From Bacteroidales bacterium (GTDB taxonomy: Bacteria > Bacteroidota > Bacteroidia > Bacteroidales > UBA12077), in contig JANQHE010000081.1 of the NCBI GenBank assembly GCA_028282785.1, positions 1-44,446 of the forward strand: DNA of 44,446 nucleotides, read 5' to 3'. Made by a program: the position numbers and the translations under genes. Below are positions 9,243 through 19,324 of the stretch, piece by piece (the stretch's first letter is position 1; the number at the start of each line of letters is the position of its first letter). Below the pieces are notes generated by a model. The model saw only the letters and a program-made list of their open reading frames with translations. It was not told the origin of the DNA and did no database searches.

Positions 9243-10256
9243 ATGAAAAAGGAAGATTTACATAACGTGAATTGGGATTTAATAAGTGATATCTTAACTG
9301 ATACAGCCTCAGAAGATCAAAAAACCGAATTTAAAAATTGGTTAGCCCAAGATGTGTTAAATTCATCCTTTTTTAATGAAATAAAAGAAATTTGGTTAAA
9401 AACGGGGAACTTATCTCACTGTTATTCTTCTGATACAAATTATGCCTGGGGAATTGTTAAATCCAAAACAATTCAAAGGAATAAAAAAGTTGTTAAACTC
9501 AAACGTGCATTATACTGGACTATTTCGGCAGCTGCTAGTTTATTTTTGATATTTTATTTTAGTAAAAACATCTTATCTCCGGAAAAAGCTATTCTTTCTA
9601 CAACCAACAATTCTATTATAGCTTATAAATTACCGGATAATAGTGAAGTAGATTTAAACTATCAAACTGAAATAAAATATAATAAAAAATTTATCAGAAA
9701 AAATCGTGAGTTGTGGTTAAATGGTGAAGCTTTTTTTGATGTTGAAAAAGTGAAAAGTAAGCCTTTTGTTATTCATACACAGCAAGGTAGTTTTAAAGTT
9801 TTAGGAACATCTTTCAATATTTCTTCATATAAAAATGATAGTTTACTATCTCTTTTTGTAAAAACAGGCGAGGTAGAATTCTTCCCGAAAAATGTGAACA
9901 ATAGTTTTGTTGTAAAAAAAGGAGAACAAATTCACTACAACAAAATCAATAAGAAATTATCTAAGAAAAAGAATAAAACTGAAAATTTCATTGCCTGGAA
10001 AACTAAAACATTAACATTTGACGATTTAACACTTGAGGAAATTGCTATAATTCTTAAGAGAACATATAATACCGAAATTAGATTTGAAAATGAGAATATA
10101 CAACAAATTCGATTTACGGCACAATTCAAAAACCAATCATTAGATAAAATATTAAAGGTTATTGCAATGACTTTTGAATTGGAAATACAAAAAACCGATG
10201 ATTACATTAAACTCTTAGAAATTAAACATGAACAAACCACAGATCAAAATAATTAA
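9243..10256 (+). CDS. FecR-family anti-sigma factor
   Basis: A single-pass inner-membrane regulator that holds the ECF sigma factor until the outer-membrane receptor signals ligand binding. The cytoplasmic N-terminal part (1-85) is followed by one transmembrane helix (about 89-107). Next come the periplasmic FecR domain (about 120-215, with LPDNSEVDLNYQTEI, LNGEAFFDVEK and FKVLGTSFNISSY) and a C-terminal DUF4974-type domain (about 255-325, LTFDDLTLEEIAIILKRTYN) that resembles an STN fold. The preceding AAAAGGAT at 9236-9243 is a weak purine-rich leader. The 3' end overlaps the receptor start by 29 nt, indicating co-translation. Confidence 0.93.
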   Translation: MKKEDLHNVNWDLISDILTDTASEDQKTEFKNWLAQDVLNSSFFNEIKEIWLKTGNLSHCYSSDTNYAWGIVKSKTIQRNKKVVKLKRALYWTISAAASLFLIFYFSKNILSPEKAILSTTNNSIIAYKLPDNSEVDLNYQTEIKYNKKFIRKNRELWLNGEAFFDVEKVKSKPFVIHTQQGSFKVLGTSFNISSYKNDSLLSLFVKTGEVEFFPKNVNNSFVVKKGEQIHYNKINKKLSKKKNKTENFIAWKTKTLTFDDLTLEEIAIILKRTYNTEIRFENENIQQIRFTAQFKNQSLDKILKVIAMTFELEIQKTDDYIKLLEIKHEQTTDQNN

Positions 10257-12927
10257 AATCCATATTATCTTTTTTCTTCTTCTAATCTGCATACTTTTCA
10301 CAAAAAATGCATACGCTGGCGATACGCTTAGAGATACAATCTCCATCAAATTAAAGGATAATACTCTTTTAGAAGTATTCGATATAATCTCAAAAGAATC
10401 TGGCTATTCTTTTGCGTTCTCAAGGAAATTAATACCTGAAGAAATTAAATTTACAAAGGAATTTGATAATAAAAGTATTCAGGATATACTATTTTATCTA
10501 TTGCGCGGTACAGGCATTAATTATAAAATTGTAGAAGAGCAAATTATTCTTATAAAAAAGAAAAACCTAAAAAGATATACAATAAGTGGATTTGTCAGGG
10601 ATAATAATACCGGAGAAGCTCTTTTCCAAGCTAATATTTTCGATAAAGAAAGTTTTAAAGGTACTGTAAGTAATCAGTTTGGGCATTACAGCTTAAGCCT
10701 GCCCGAAGGAGCATATACCCTGGTGTATTCCTATATTGGTAGAAATCCAATAAAAAAACAAATCTTATTGGACCGCAATATTGAATTATCAATAAACCTT
10801 GAGCCTAATATTGAGCTTGAAGAGGTTATAATATTAGGTACTGAAAGAAAAGAAATTATTAAAAGAAAGGATCCTTTGGGTAAAATCAATGTAGCGCAAG
10901 AAAAAATTGAAACCTTACCTATAATTATGGGCGAACCCGATTTGGTAAAATCCATTCAGTTAATTCCTGGAATACAGGGAGGATCTGAAGCCAATGGGGC
11001 AATTTATGTTAGAGGAGGAGGCCCATTACAAAATCTTTTTCTACTGGATAATGTACCCATTTATAACTGCTTTCATTTATTGGGTTTATTCTCAGTTTTT
11101 AATTCTGATATTATTGGTAATACGCAAGTGATTAAAGGAGGATTTCCTGCTCAATATGGCGGGAGGTTATCTTCTGTAGTTGACGTAAAAACTAAGGATG
11201 GTAACATGAAAGAATTAAAAGGGAAAATAAGTGTAGGGCTAATTTCATCAAAAATATTTTTAGAAGGGCCCATTATCAAAAACAAAATAAGCTTTGCCAT
11301 AGCCGGCAGATTAGGGTATTATTATATATATGGACAATTGCTGCCAAACGAAATTGGTAATGATAATAATATAAGAAACTACAACTTTAAGGACTTTAAT
11401 GCTAAAGTGACGCATAGATTGTCAGAAAATCAGAACCTTTACTTTTCTGTTTATACAGGCAACGACACAGGTGAAGAAATTGACCGTAGCCGGTATGAAG
11501 ACCCTGTTGATATGTCATTTCAATTTGATGAACTTATTGATGGCCAAAACTGGAATAATTTAATTAGTTCATTAGGCTGGGGCGGGAAAATTTCTAAAAA
11601 AACCTTTGGTAACATTCAACTCTCCACCAGCCAGTATAATTATTCAGGATATGTAACAGACTCAAGCTATTATAGAACCACTTCTGATACAAGCCATTCA
11701 TCAACAAATACAGTATTAAATAATGAGGTGTTAAATTATACTGGATTGGCAAGTATTCAATATCAAATACTACCCCAGGCAAAATTATCTGCAGGATATT
11801 CTTACACCATTTTGAACCTTGCATCAAAAAATAAGCAAACAAACCATAATGAATATTATACAAGTGGCTCTAATGCAAGATTTGATACCGTTTTTTCATC
11901 TTACGATTATAAAACGATAGAAAATTCAGGTTATTTAGAATTACAATTTGATTTATGGAATTCAGTAAATATAAGCCCTGGTGTACATTTATCTTATTTT
12001 CAAAATGATAATTATAACAATCTACTTATTCAGCCAAGAATTACAAGTAGTTGGGAATTTATAGATGACATTATTTTGAAAGCTTCATATAGCAAAATGG
12101 GTCAACACATTCATTTATTAGGAGCAACCCGAATTAAACAAGCATCGGATTTATTGGTTGCTGCGTTAGAAAAAGCTCCCTCAGAAGAATCGGACCAATA
12201 CTCTTTAGGATTTAGCTATTTGCGTTTTAAGCAATTGGGTATTCACATTGATGCTTATTATAAAAAAATGGATAATTTAATTAATTTTTCTGAAGGAGCT
12301 TCATATTTTAGAGATACTCCTAACTGGGAGGATAAAATTGAGGTTGGAACTGGTGAAGCCAAGGGTATAGAACTATTAGCTGAAAAAACTATAGGGCAGT
12401 TTACAGGATGGTTAGGTTATACTTACTCTAATACAACAAGAAAATATGAAAACATAAATTTTGGCAAACCTTTTCCTTATGTTTATGACCACCGCCATTA
12501 TTTTAATATAACCGGGAATTATCGTTTTAATGAAAAATTTAATCTTAGTGTAAACTGGTTATTTCACTCCGGAAACAGGTCTACTATCCCAAGTACTTTT
12601 TATTATAATTCTCTTAATAGAACTGATGGTAGAATGTATGGCCCATATGGGTATAAAATGGTATTTTATAATGAAAAAAATGCATATCAATCACCAGCAT
12701 ACCATAGGTTGGATATTTCAGTAAATTACAATAGAATAAAAAACAAAACTGATAGAAAATGGACATTGTCAATTTATAATGTATATAACAGAAAAAATGT
12801 GTACATATCCAATTATAATGAAAACTGGGCACATATTGTTGGAGGTTTAGGGTATATCAACAGATATATTGACGAAAAAAAATTAATCGGTATCATTCCG
12901 TCAATAAGTTATACTATAAGTTTTTAA
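10228..12927 (+). CDS. TonB-dependent receptor with STN signalling domain
   Basis: An 899-aa outer-membrane transducer/transporter. Domains in order: signal peptide (ends about 31, NAYAG), secretin/TonB short N-terminal (STN) domain (about 36-110, LKDNTLLEVFDIISKESGYS), carboxypeptidase-regulatory-like domain (about 116-205), plug (about 215-330, GGSEANGAIYVRGGGPLQN and VIKGGFPAQYGGRLSSVVDV), then the barrel. The plug sequence with a lone QLIPGIQGG motif matches the receptors that pair with DUF4249 lipoproteins rather than SusC proteins. The STN domain would contact the FecR protein encoded just upstream, and the genes overlap. The substrate is not evident; iron or peptide ligands are both conceivable. 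Confidence 0.93.
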   Translation: MNKPQIKIIKIHIIFFLLLICILFTKNAYAGDTLRDTISIKLKDNTLLEVFDIISKESGYSFAFSRKLIPEEIKFTKEFDNKSIQDILFYLLRGTGINYKIVEEQIILIKKKNLKRYTISGFVRDNNTGEALFQANIFDKESFKGTVSNQFGHYSLSLPEGAYTLVYSYIGRNPIKKQILLDRNIELSINLEPNIELEEVIILGTERKEIIKRKDPLGKINVAQEKIETLPIIMGEPDLVKSIQLIPGIQGGSEANGAIYVRGGGPLQNLFLLDNVPIYNCFHLLGLFSVFNSDIIGNTQVIKGGFPAQYGGRLSSVVDVKTKDGNMKELKGKISVGLISSKIFLEGPIIKNKISFAIAGRLGYYYIYGQLLPNEIGNDNNIRNYNFKDFNAKVTHRLSENQNLYFSVYTGNDTGEEIDRSRYEDPVDMSFQFDELIDGQNWNNLISSLGWGGKISKKTFGNIQLSTSQYNYSGYVTDSSYYRTTSDTSHSSTNTVLNNEVLNYTGLASIQYQILPQAKLSAGYSYTILNLASKNKQTNHNEYYTSGSNARFDTVFSSYDYKTIENSGYLELQFDLWNSVNISPGVHLSYFQNDNYNNLLIQPRITSSWEFIDDIILKASYSKMGQHIHLLGATRIKQASDLLVAALEKAPSEESDQYSLGFSYLRFKQLGIHIDAYYKKMDNLINFSEGASYFRDTPNWEDKIEVGTGEAKGIELLAEKTIGQFTGWLGYTYSNTTRKYENINFGKPFPYVYDHRHYFNITGNYRFNEKFNLSVNWLFHSGNRSTIPSTFYYNSLNRTDGRMYGPYGYKMVFYNEKNAYQSPAYHRLDISVNYNRIKNKTDRKWTLSIYNVYNRKNVYISNYNENWAHIVGGLGYINRYIDEKKLIGIIPSISYTISF

Positions 12928-12943
12928 TTTAATCTTAGAAACA

Positions 12944-14029
12944 ATGAAAAAAATATTATTAGATAAAGTTTCCTTAATTATATTATTGCCATTCTTTCTT
13001 TTTTCATGTGAAAATGATTATAACCTGAATACTAAACAAACAATTCTAGAATGCCATGTTTATGAAGGGCAAGTACCCAAGATTATTTTAGGGCAAACTT
13101 TAGAAGCATTTCCTCAATATGCATTTAACATTGAGTATTACGAGCAGCCATTCTATATAAACGAATATAACTCTAACATTGAAATTTCCGTTACCAGTGA
13201 AAATGAAGTCTATAACAGCTTTGAAATGAAATTTCAAGAAATTCCAAATTATTTTAATTCAACAGATATATATAGCACAAAAATACTATATTTTTCAGAT
13301 GAAAATTTTGTGCCTGAAGAAGGTAAAGAGTATGAGATTGAAATTAAAGAAATACCTGAATATGATCAAAAATATACTTACGGCTTTATTAAGCTAAAAT
13401 CTAAAGCATACATTCCGGAAAGAATACCAATCAACCATGAAATCAGTGAAATTAATGGCTCAAACTATGGTGAGTACTTGGTAGAAGTTTCTTTTGATGA
13501 CCCTTCTGATGAAAGAAATTTTTATTTTTTAACAGTTTCTCTTATTCATAGTGACGTTAGTATTTCCATAGATACAATAAATATGGAACAACTGTGGCTC
13601 GAAACAGGATTATGGCTTGACAAACCTTATTACCCTTCCGTATGGCATTCAAATATAACGAACCGAGTGGTAGAAAATACCGGGAATTTTGATCCAACAG
13701 ACCCTGATTATTTTGATTTACCATCAGCACTAAATGGAGTTTTATTAAATGACGATGATTTTAACGGACAAACAAAAGAACTTCTCTTTGAAATATATGA
13801 ATATGATTTAAGTATGGATTATCCTACTTATATAGTGGCAGAATTATTGCATCTTAGTGAAGATTATTATAATTATTATGATGCTATTGAAAAACAAAGG
13901 GATTCTCAGTCCGATATTTTTAGTGAACCAGCTCAATCATTCACAAACATTGAGAACGGTGTAGGTATTTTTGCCGGAGCAACTATATCAACAGAATATA
14001 TAGAATTACCTATACTAATTTTGCAATAA
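12944..14029 (+). CDS. DUF4249-family lipoprotein
   Basis: A 361-aa lipoprotein with a signal peptide and lipobox LFSC (Cys22), followed by an N-terminal beta-rich segment (QTILECHVYEGQVPKIILGQ) and a family-typical pattern of immunoglobulin-like strands and a C-terminal FAGATIS segment. DUF4249 proteins are known almost only as partners of TonB receptors in Bacteroidota; no biochemical function is established. It begins 16 nt after the receptor stop and completes the sigma/anti-sigma/receptor/lipoprotein unit. By analogy with SusD it may sit on the cell surface and help bind the ligand, but this is inference. Confidence 0.8.
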   Translation: MKKILLDKVSLIILLPFFLFSCENDYNLNTKQTILECHVYEGQVPKIILGQTLEAFPQYAFNIEYYEQPFYINEYNSNIEISVTSENEVYNSFEMKFQEIPNYFNSTDIYSTKILYFSDENFVPEEGKEYEIEIKEIPEYDQKYTYGFIKLKSKAYIPERIPINHEISEINGSNYGEYLVEVSFDDPSDERNFYFLTVSLIHSDVSISIDTINMEQLWLETGLWLDKPYYPSVWHSNITNRVVENTGNFDPTDPDYFDLPSALNGVLLNDDDFNGQTKELLFEIYEYDLSMDYPTYIVAELLHLSEDYYNYYDAIEKQRDSQSDIFSEPAQSFTNIENGVGIFAGATISTEYIELPILILQ

Positions 14030-14111
14030 TAAAGAGAAGACAACGCTTAAATAGAAATAATTATAAATAAGTCCATATTAAAATCAGGTAACAACATTTT
14101 AGTTTTTTATT

Positions 14112-14855
14112 TTATCTCTTTATTATATGCCTTCCTGAATCAAGGAACCTAATTGCAGGAAGTTTTTTTGTTTCATTAAAAATATCGTAGCCTTTTTTTA
14201 AATCAGTCCAAAGGTTAAGATTATTGTCATTCCCCGAGTTTTTGTATCCTAGTTTCTTAAAATTTGATTCGGTTAATTCAGTTGGAAAAATTGTAACCGG
14301 AATGGTATTCTGTCCACTATTTTTAGCTTCAACACAAATAATATATAATTCTTTAATTCCATCATTTGTAATCGGTAAACAACCAATTGTAACACACGAA
14401 CCATGGATGAAAATATCTCCACCTAAATTTCCTTTTTCACCTAATATTTTATCTGATTTATTTGGATAATTTATGCCTAAAGACAAATAGAAATTACTAT
14501 ATGGATTAAACCTATCAATATGATAGAAACCTTCCGGGATTTGTTTATCGCCCTGCTCTCTTTTGGGGCCTAACTTACCAGATGTTCTGCAAATCTTATA
14601 TTCTTTAATCAATTTATATTTTGAATCCGTACTGTTTTTTGCCCAAAGTTCAATTTTCTTTTCTTCCTTAAACGCTCTTAAATAAATTCTTAATTTATTT
14701 CTATTGATCGAATTATCATGAAATAGTTTTATCAATTTAGACTCCTTTTCTTCATATGATTCTCTTACTCTAGCATATCTAAGCTGATCAACTTTAAAAG
14801 AATCCGTTGTAGCTGAAAAAAGAAATATCAATAAAAGATAAATAATTCGAACCAT
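14112..14855 (-). CDS. L,D-transpeptidase-family protein (YkuD fold, YafK-like)
   Basis: An exported protein with the YkuD catalytic signature HGSCVTIGC (His and the second Cys as the catalytic pair), preceded by GKLGPKREQGDKQIPEGFY, the usual substrate-binding hairpin of YafK/ErfK-type enzymes. Such enzymes make or cut 3-3 crosslinks or amide bonds in peptidoglycan. The ATG at 14855 is chosen because it opens a good signal peptide (MVRIIYLLLIFLFSATT); the frame runs further upstream to 14909, but that would overlap the preceding gene by 34 nt. It follows a CAP-domain gene by 20 nt and is probably co-transcribed with it. The specific reaction (crosslinking or amidase) cannot be decided. Confidence 0.82.
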   Translation of the reverse strand: MVRIIYLLLIFLFSATTDSFKVDQLRYARVRESYEEKESKLIKLFHDNSINRNKLRIYLRAFKEEKKIELWAKNSTDSKYKLIKEYKICRTSGKLGPKREQGDKQIPEGFYHIDRFNPYSNFYLSLGINYPNKSDKILGEKGNLGGDIFIHGSCVTIGCLPITNDGIKELYIICVEAKNSGQNTIPVTIFPTELTESNFKKLGYKNSGNDNNLNLWTDLKKGYDIFNETKKLPAIRFLDSGRHIIKR

Positions 14856-14875
14856 GGTTAAATAATTTTTAGTTA

Positions 14876-15622
14876 TTACATCGGTAAAGTAGAAAGTTCT
14901 ACAGCACAAATTACAGTTCCATGCATATCAATCAAACAGTATGCTCCAAAATAATTATGCAATTCATGAAAAAGTCCTTTTCTGTGTCCTCTATCTTTAA
15001 TTCCATCATCTACAATCCAACCTAAAACAATTTCTTGCGCAATATCCTGAATTTCTTTTTTTAGTTCGGCATCAGAATATTTTCCCGGGGTTATTTTATT
15101 TTCCAGCTTTGCTAACACCTCTCCTACCAACTTTAAACCATTACCCTTAAGTTTCATCACATAACTTAATCCTTCTCCATCTGGCCGTGCATGAGTTAAA
15201 ATATCTACTTTTTGAATATATTCACATTGTTTTTTAGCCTCTTGTTTTAATCCTTCATTAAATTTATACGGTTTCATTTCCTCCTGATCTAATAAAAACT
15301 TACTTGCTTCTTGATAAGCTGAAATACCTTCATGCGTAGTTACTTTTGCAACAAAATATTCGCTTTTCTCACGTATAAACCAAGTACCATTTGTCGTTAT
15401 TTCATATCTTAATGGATCTAATCTTCCAGCCTTCTCGATCAATTTATGATATCTTATCGGATATTGCCGAACAAGATTAATTTCTTCCTGTACTTCTTTA
15501 TTTAAAAGATCTACCAATTCTTTATTATTGTAATACTTTTTATGTTGTGCATTTACTACGGAATTAAGTACAATAAATATGAATATTAAAAATAAACTTT
15601 TAAACTTTATTCTATTTTTCAT
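14876..15622 (-). CDS. secreted CAP-domain (SCP/PR1-like) protein
   Basis: A signal peptide (MKNRIKFKSLFLIF through VNAQ) is followed by one CAP superfamily domain. Visible hallmarks are the HARPDGEG segment (first His/Glu region), the GHRKGLFHELHNYFGAYCLI segment carrying the second conserved His, and a C-terminal VICAVEL strand. Bacterial CAP proteins are extracellular and their biochemical role is generally unknown. The ATG at 15622 is preferred over the upstream 15658, which lacks a signal-like start and lies inside the sdh terminator region. Pairing with the L,D-transpeptidase gene 20 nt downstream suggests a cell-wall or envelope role. Confidence 0.8.
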   Translation of the reverse strand: MKNRIKFKSLFLIFIFIVLNSVVNAQHKKYYNNKELVDLLNKEVQEEINLVRQYPIRYHKLIEKAGRLDPLRYEITTNGTWFIREKSEYFVAKVTTHEGISAYQEASKFLLDQEEMKPYKFNEGLKQEAKKQCEYIQKVDILTHARPDGEGLSYVMKLKGNGLKLVGEVLAKLENKITPGKYSDAELKKEIQDIAQEIVLGWIVDDGIKDRGHRKGLFHELHNYFGAYCLIDMHGTVICAVELSTLPM

Positions 15623-15660
15623 AAAACTATCTCGTTGTAATTTGTACTTATAAAACAAAA

Positions 15661-15688
15661 AACCTGCCTAAATATTTTTAGGCAGGTT
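15661..15688 (-). terminator. intrinsic terminator of the sdhCAB operon
   Basis: A perfect 12-bp stem (15661-15672 with 15677-15688, arm AACCTGCCTAAA, loop TATT). On the minus strand it is followed by TTTTGTTTTAT. It lies 24 bp past the sdhB stop. Confidence 0.9.
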
Positions 15689-15711
15689 ATCTTATTTCGA
15701 AAAAAATAATA

Positions 15712-16461
15712 TTATTCAGCTTCTGAAAATGATGCACTTAGGTATTCACGATTTAATTTAGCAATAAAATCAATTCCAATACCTTTTGGACATTCAACTT
15801 CGCAAGCACCGGTGTTAGTACAACTTCCAAATCCAAGCTCATCCATTTTAGCTACCATATTCAAAGCTCTTCGTTTTGCTTCCACCTTACCTTGAGGCAA
15901 TAAAGCTAATTGAGATACTTTTGCCGCAACAAATAACATTGCTGAAGAGTTTTTACAAGCAGCAACGCATGCTCCACACCCAATACAAGCAGCTGCATCA
16001 AATGCCTTATCCGCATCAATTTTACCCACCAAAATCGAATTTGCATCAGGAGCCTGTCCTGCATCAATTGAAACAAATCCTCCGGCCGACATAATTTTAT
16101 CAAAAGCATTACGGTCAACCATTAAATCTTTCATAACAGGAAAACCTTTGGCTCTCCATGGTTCAACAGTAATTGTTTCTCCATCCTTAAAAGATCGCAT
16201 ATGCACCTGACAAGTTGCTGTTTCTTTTCCTGGCCCATGTGGATGCCCATTAATATATAAACTGCAACACCCGCAAATTGCTTCGTGGCAATCGTGCTCA
16301 AAAGTGACAGGTTCTTTTCCTTCTTTGATTAATTTTTCATTTAACGAATCCAGCATTTCTAAGAAAGACATTTCTGTATCAACACCGTCCAATTCATACT
16401 TTTCAAATCTTCCTTTAGCTTTAGCATTCGCTTGTTTCCAAATATTTAGTTTTATTTTCAT
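15712..16461 (-). CDS. sdhB: succinate dehydrogenase/fumarate reductase iron-sulfur subunit
   Basis: The electron-transfer subunit between the flavoprotein and the membrane cytochrome. The N-terminal ferredoxin-like domain carries the 2Fe-2S ligands ([15 protein letters not shown], then the later Cys in ETATCQVH). The C-terminal domain carries the 4Fe-4S/3Fe-4S cysteines ([13 protein letters not shown] and [15 protein letters not shown]). At 249 aa it is typical of the Bacteroidota/Campylobacterota b558-type enzyme. It is the last gene of the sdhC-sdhA-sdhB operon, 74 nt after sdhA, and is followed by a strong terminator. The direction used in vivo, succinate oxidation or fumarate reduction, cannot be told from sequence; frdB would be an equally valid symbol. 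Confidence 0.95.
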   Translation of the reverse strand: MKIKLNIWKQANAKAKGRFEKYELDGVDTEMSFLEMLDSLNEKLIKEGKEPVTFEHDCHEAICGCCSLYINGHPHGPGKETATCQVHMRSFKDGETITVEPWRAKGFPVMKDLMVDRNAFDKIMSAGGFVSIDAGQAPDANSILVGKIDADKAFDAAACIGCGACVAACKNSSAMLFVAAKVSQLALLPQGKVEAKRRALNMVAKMDELGFGSCTNTGACEVECPKGIGIDFIAKLNREYLSASFSEAE

Positions 16462-16535
16462 TTTCTTTAGATTTTAGATTTTAGTAATTAGTATCAAGAT
16501 TCATTTTCTCAAATCTTACAGCTTACATCTCAATA

Positions 16536-18455
16536 CTATTTATAACTTCTTACTTTAACCTCAACATTTTCGAACTTAAGTTCTTCTTTATGAAGCGTTG
16601 GCTCCTTATCATCTCCTTGATATTCCCAAGCAGCTACATAAGAGTATTCTTCATCAATTCGCATTGCTTCGCCACCTTCTGTTCTACTTTCTTCACGATA
16701 GTGACCACCACAAGATTCTTTTCTATTTAATGCATCGGTAACAATTAATTTTGCCAAATCAATAAAATCAGCTACTCTACTTGCTTTTTCAAGTTCTTGG
16801 TTAATTTCATCCATTTTCCCAGGAATCTTCAGATCACTCCAGAATTCCTTCTTAAGTTCATCAATCTCAACTAAAGCTTTCTTCAAACCTTCTTCGTTAC
16901 GTTGCATACCAGCATGGGTCCACATAATATTACCCAATCGCTTATGGAATGAAGTAGCTGTTTTAGTTCCGTTAATACTTAAAAATTTATCTAAAATCGC
17001 TTTTGCTTCTTTTTCGGCTTCAACAAACTCGGGAGAATCTGTAGATGGAACTTTTGTTGAAATTTCATCAGCTAAATAATTTGATATTGTATAAGGTGCA
17101 ACGAAATATCCATCGGCTGCACCTTGCAATAATGAATTTGCACCTAAACGGTTTGCACCATGCTCTGAAAAGTTTGCTTCGCCAATTGCAAATAATCCCG
17201 GAATAGTAGTTTGTAAGTTATAATCTACCCAGAGGCCTCCCATAGTATAGTGGCCGGCAGGATATATCATCATTGGAGTTTCGTAAGGGCTATCGCCGGT
17301 AATTTTTTCATACATGGTAAACAAGTTTCCATACTTATTTTTAATAACCTTTTTACCTTGTTTGGCTACTGCATCCCTAAAATCAAGATAAACAGCCAAT
17401 CCTGTTTTTCCAACACCAAAACCATTATCGCAACGTTCTTTAGCTGCGCGAGACGCTACATCACGCGGAACCAAATTTCCAAATGCAGGATAACGACATT
17501 CTAAGAAATAATCTCTTTCTTCGTCTGGTATATCTTTAGGTTTACGCTTATCTCCTTCTGCTTTTGGAACCCAAATTCTTCCATCATTACGTAATGATTC
17601 CGACATTAAAGTCAACTTAGACTGATATTCATTCAATAAAGGAATACATGTTGGGTGTATTTGAATAAAACTAGGATTTCCAAAAAATGCCCCTTTACGG
17701 TAAGCTTGCATTGCTGCCGAAGCATTCGACTGAACTGCCAATGTAGATAAATAATATATTGTTCCATAACCCCCGGTTGCTAACACAACACAATGTGCGG
17801 CATGTCTTTCGATCTCGCCGGTAACAAGGTTTCTTGTGATAATACCGCGAGCTTTACCATCAATAATAACAATGTCAAGCATTTGTTGGCGGGCAAACAT
17901 TTTAACTTTCCCTGTACCTACCTGACGTTTTAGCGCAGAGTAACCTCCTAGAAGTACTTGTTGCCCGGTTTGTCCTTGTGCATAATTTGTTCGAGATACC
18001 TGAACTCCACCAAATGTTCTGTTTGCTAAGGTACCTCCATACTCGCGAGCAAATGGAACCCCTTGTGCAGTAAGCTGGTCGATAACACTTGCACTTACCT
18101 CAGCAAGACGATATACGTTTGCTTCTCGAGCACGGTAATCTCCTCCTTTTATAGTATCATAAAATAAACGATAAACACTGTCGCCATCGTTTTTATTATT
18201 TCGTGCAGCATTAATTCCACCTTGTGCAGCTACGGAATGAGCACGACGGGCAGAATCCTGAAAACAAAAAACTTTAACATTATAACCCATCTCAGCGAAT
18301 GAAGCTGCTGCTGGTGCACCGGCAATACCTGTTCCAACAACAATTATATCAAGTTTTTTTCTATTGTTTGGACTAACAAGTTTTTGTGTAGCTTTATATT
18401 TTGACCATTTTTCGGCTAATGGGCCTTCTGGTATTTTAGCATCTAATTTATTCAT
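16536..18455 (-). CDS. sdhA: succinate dehydrogenase/fumarate reductase flavoprotein subunit
   Basis: The catalytic subunit interconverting succinate and fumarate on covalently bound FAD. The dinucleotide-binding motif [20 protein letters not shown] is at about 40-59 and the FAD-linking His is H73 in [11 protein letters not shown]. The capping domain and catalytic segments ([49 protein letters not shown]) follow, with a C-terminal helical domain ([16 protein letters not shown]). Length is 639 aa, matching the long Bacteroides-type subunit. It lies 52 nt after sdhC. The protein is expected on the cytoplasmic face of the inner membrane. Confidence 0.96.
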   Translation of the reverse strand: MNKLDAKIPEGPLAEKWSKYKATQKLVSPNNRKKLDIIVVGTGIAGAPAAASFAEMGYNVKVFCFQDSARRAHSVAAQGGINAARNNKNDGDSVYRLFYDTIKGGDYRAREANVYRLAEVSASVIDQLTAQGVPFAREYGGTLANRTFGGVQVSRTNYAQGQTGQQVLLGGYSALKRQVGTGKVKMFARQQMLDIVIIDGKARGIITRNLVTGEIERHAAHCVVLATGGYGTIYYLSTLAVQSNASAAMQAYRKGAFFGNPSFIQIHPTCIPLLNEYQSKLTLMSESLRNDGRIWVPKAEGDKRKPKDIPDEERDYFLECRYPAFGNLVPRDVASRAAKERCDNGFGVGKTGLAVYLDFRDAVAKQGKKVIKNKYGNLFTMYEKITGDSPYETPMMIYPAGHYTMGGLWVDYNLQTTIPGLFAIGEANFSEHGANRLGANSLLQGAADGYFVAPYTISNYLADEISTKVPSTDSPEFVEAEKEAKAILDKFLSINGTKTATSFHKRLGNIMWTHAGMQRNEEGLKKALVEIDELKKEFWSDLKIPGKMDEINQELEKASRVADFIDLAKLIVTDALNRKESCGGHYREESRTEGGEAMRIDEEYSYVAAWEYQGDDKEPTLHKEELKFENVEVKVRSYK

Positions 18456-18507
18456 AGTGTGTTTTTTACAACCTGCTTACCAGCAAGTAAGTTTTTATTA
18501 AATTAAT

Positions 18508-19182
18508 TTACACAGCGTATTTTATAAGAAAATACAAAGGGATAAAAGCAAATCCACCACATATAATAATTGAATAAATGTATCCGATTACTTTTAATCT
18601 TGGCATCCATTTTTCATTATCCCAGCCAATCGTTTGGAATGCAGACCAAAATCCGTGTGTAAGATGTAAGAAAAGAAAGATCACTCCAACAATATAAATA
18701 ACATCATACCACCACCAACCTTTAAACAATCCGGCAACAAGAGCATACACATCATGCAGTTCTTTTCCTTCTACCATAACAGTTTCAACGGTACCGAACT
18801 TTACTTTCCAGAAAAAATTAGCTAAGTGAATAACTAAAAAGATGAAAATTAACGTTCCTAAAACAAACATGTTTTTTGAAGCCCAGGAAGCCTTGGTTTT
18901 AGTGGTTATTTTGTATCCCTTAGGTCTTGCTTTCATGTTTTTAAGCGTAATGTAAGCCGCATAAATAATATGCAAAATAAATCCGAGCGCTAATATTGGT
19001 TCAATAACTTTCATAACCGGATTACTGCTCATGAAATTTGCAGCTTGATTAAATAAAGTACCATCACCAAAAAGCAACAAAGAATTTATTGTTAAGTGGA
19101 CAATTAAAAACAACATGAGAAACAATCCTGTGATACTCATGAAAAATTTTTGTCCAATGGATGAAGTGAAAAATTTGGTCAT
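18508..19182 (-). CDS. sdhC: succinate dehydrogenase/fumarate reductase cytochrome b subunit (b558 type)
   Basis: A 224-aa integral membrane subunit with five hydrophobic segments (about 15-35, 60-80, 105-125, 160-180 and 200-220), which anchors the complex and exchanges electrons with quinone. Conserved His residues in the helices (LIVHLTINS, FILHIIYA, LVIHLANFFW, LHLTHGFWS) are the expected haem b ligands of the dihaem Bacillus/Wolinella-type family. It is the first gene of the operon, with a near-perfect promoter at 19251-19281, which puts the 5' leader at about 60 nt. No separate sdhD is needed in this type. Confidence 0.94.
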   Translation of the reverse strand: MTKFFTSSIGQKFFMSITGLFLMLFLIVHLTINSLLLFGDGTLFNQAANFMSSNPVMKVIEPILALGFILHIIYAAYITLKNMKARPKGYKITTKTKASWASKNMFVLGTLIFIFLVIHLANFFWKVKFGTVETVMVEGKELHDVYALVAGLFKGWWWYDVIYIVGVIFLFLHLTHGFWSAFQTIGWDNEKWMPRLKVIGYIYSIIICGGFAFIPLYFLIKYAV

Positions 19183-19215
19183 AGATTAGGTTTTTTGTAG
19201 AACATTATTTTTAAC

Positions 19216-19246
19216 TTGCAATTAATTAGAAACATGTATATGTTTA
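19216..19246 (+). promoter_or_regulatory. candidate promoter for the second aminopeptidase P
   Basis: TTG at 19216-19218, a 20-nt spacer, then TATGTTTA at 19239-19246 (7 of 8 matches to TAnnTTTG), about 80 nt before the ATG at 19325. It lies next to the divergent sdh promoter. Confidence 0.35.
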
Positions 19247-19250
19247 TAAA

Positions 19251-19281
19251 CAAATATATTTTCTAATAAATACATTTCCAA
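19251..19281 (-). promoter_or_regulatory. promoter of the sdhCAB operon
   Basis: On the minus strand, TTG (19281-19279), 20 nt, then TATATTTG (19258-19251), an exact TAnnTTTG. Spacing and both boxes fit the Bacteroidota housekeeping consensus; transcription would begin near 19244. Confidence 0.7.
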
Positions 19282-19324
19282 TGTTTAGAAACACAATGTC
19301 AATAATTTAAAACAGTTCTAAGTT

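Noticed and set aside
14026-14126. A 12-bp inverted repeat (ATAATAAAGAGA and TCTCTTTATTAT) at the two convergent stop codons
   Set aside because: The arms are 77 bp apart and pure A/T-rich with no T tract, so a functional terminator is unlikely.
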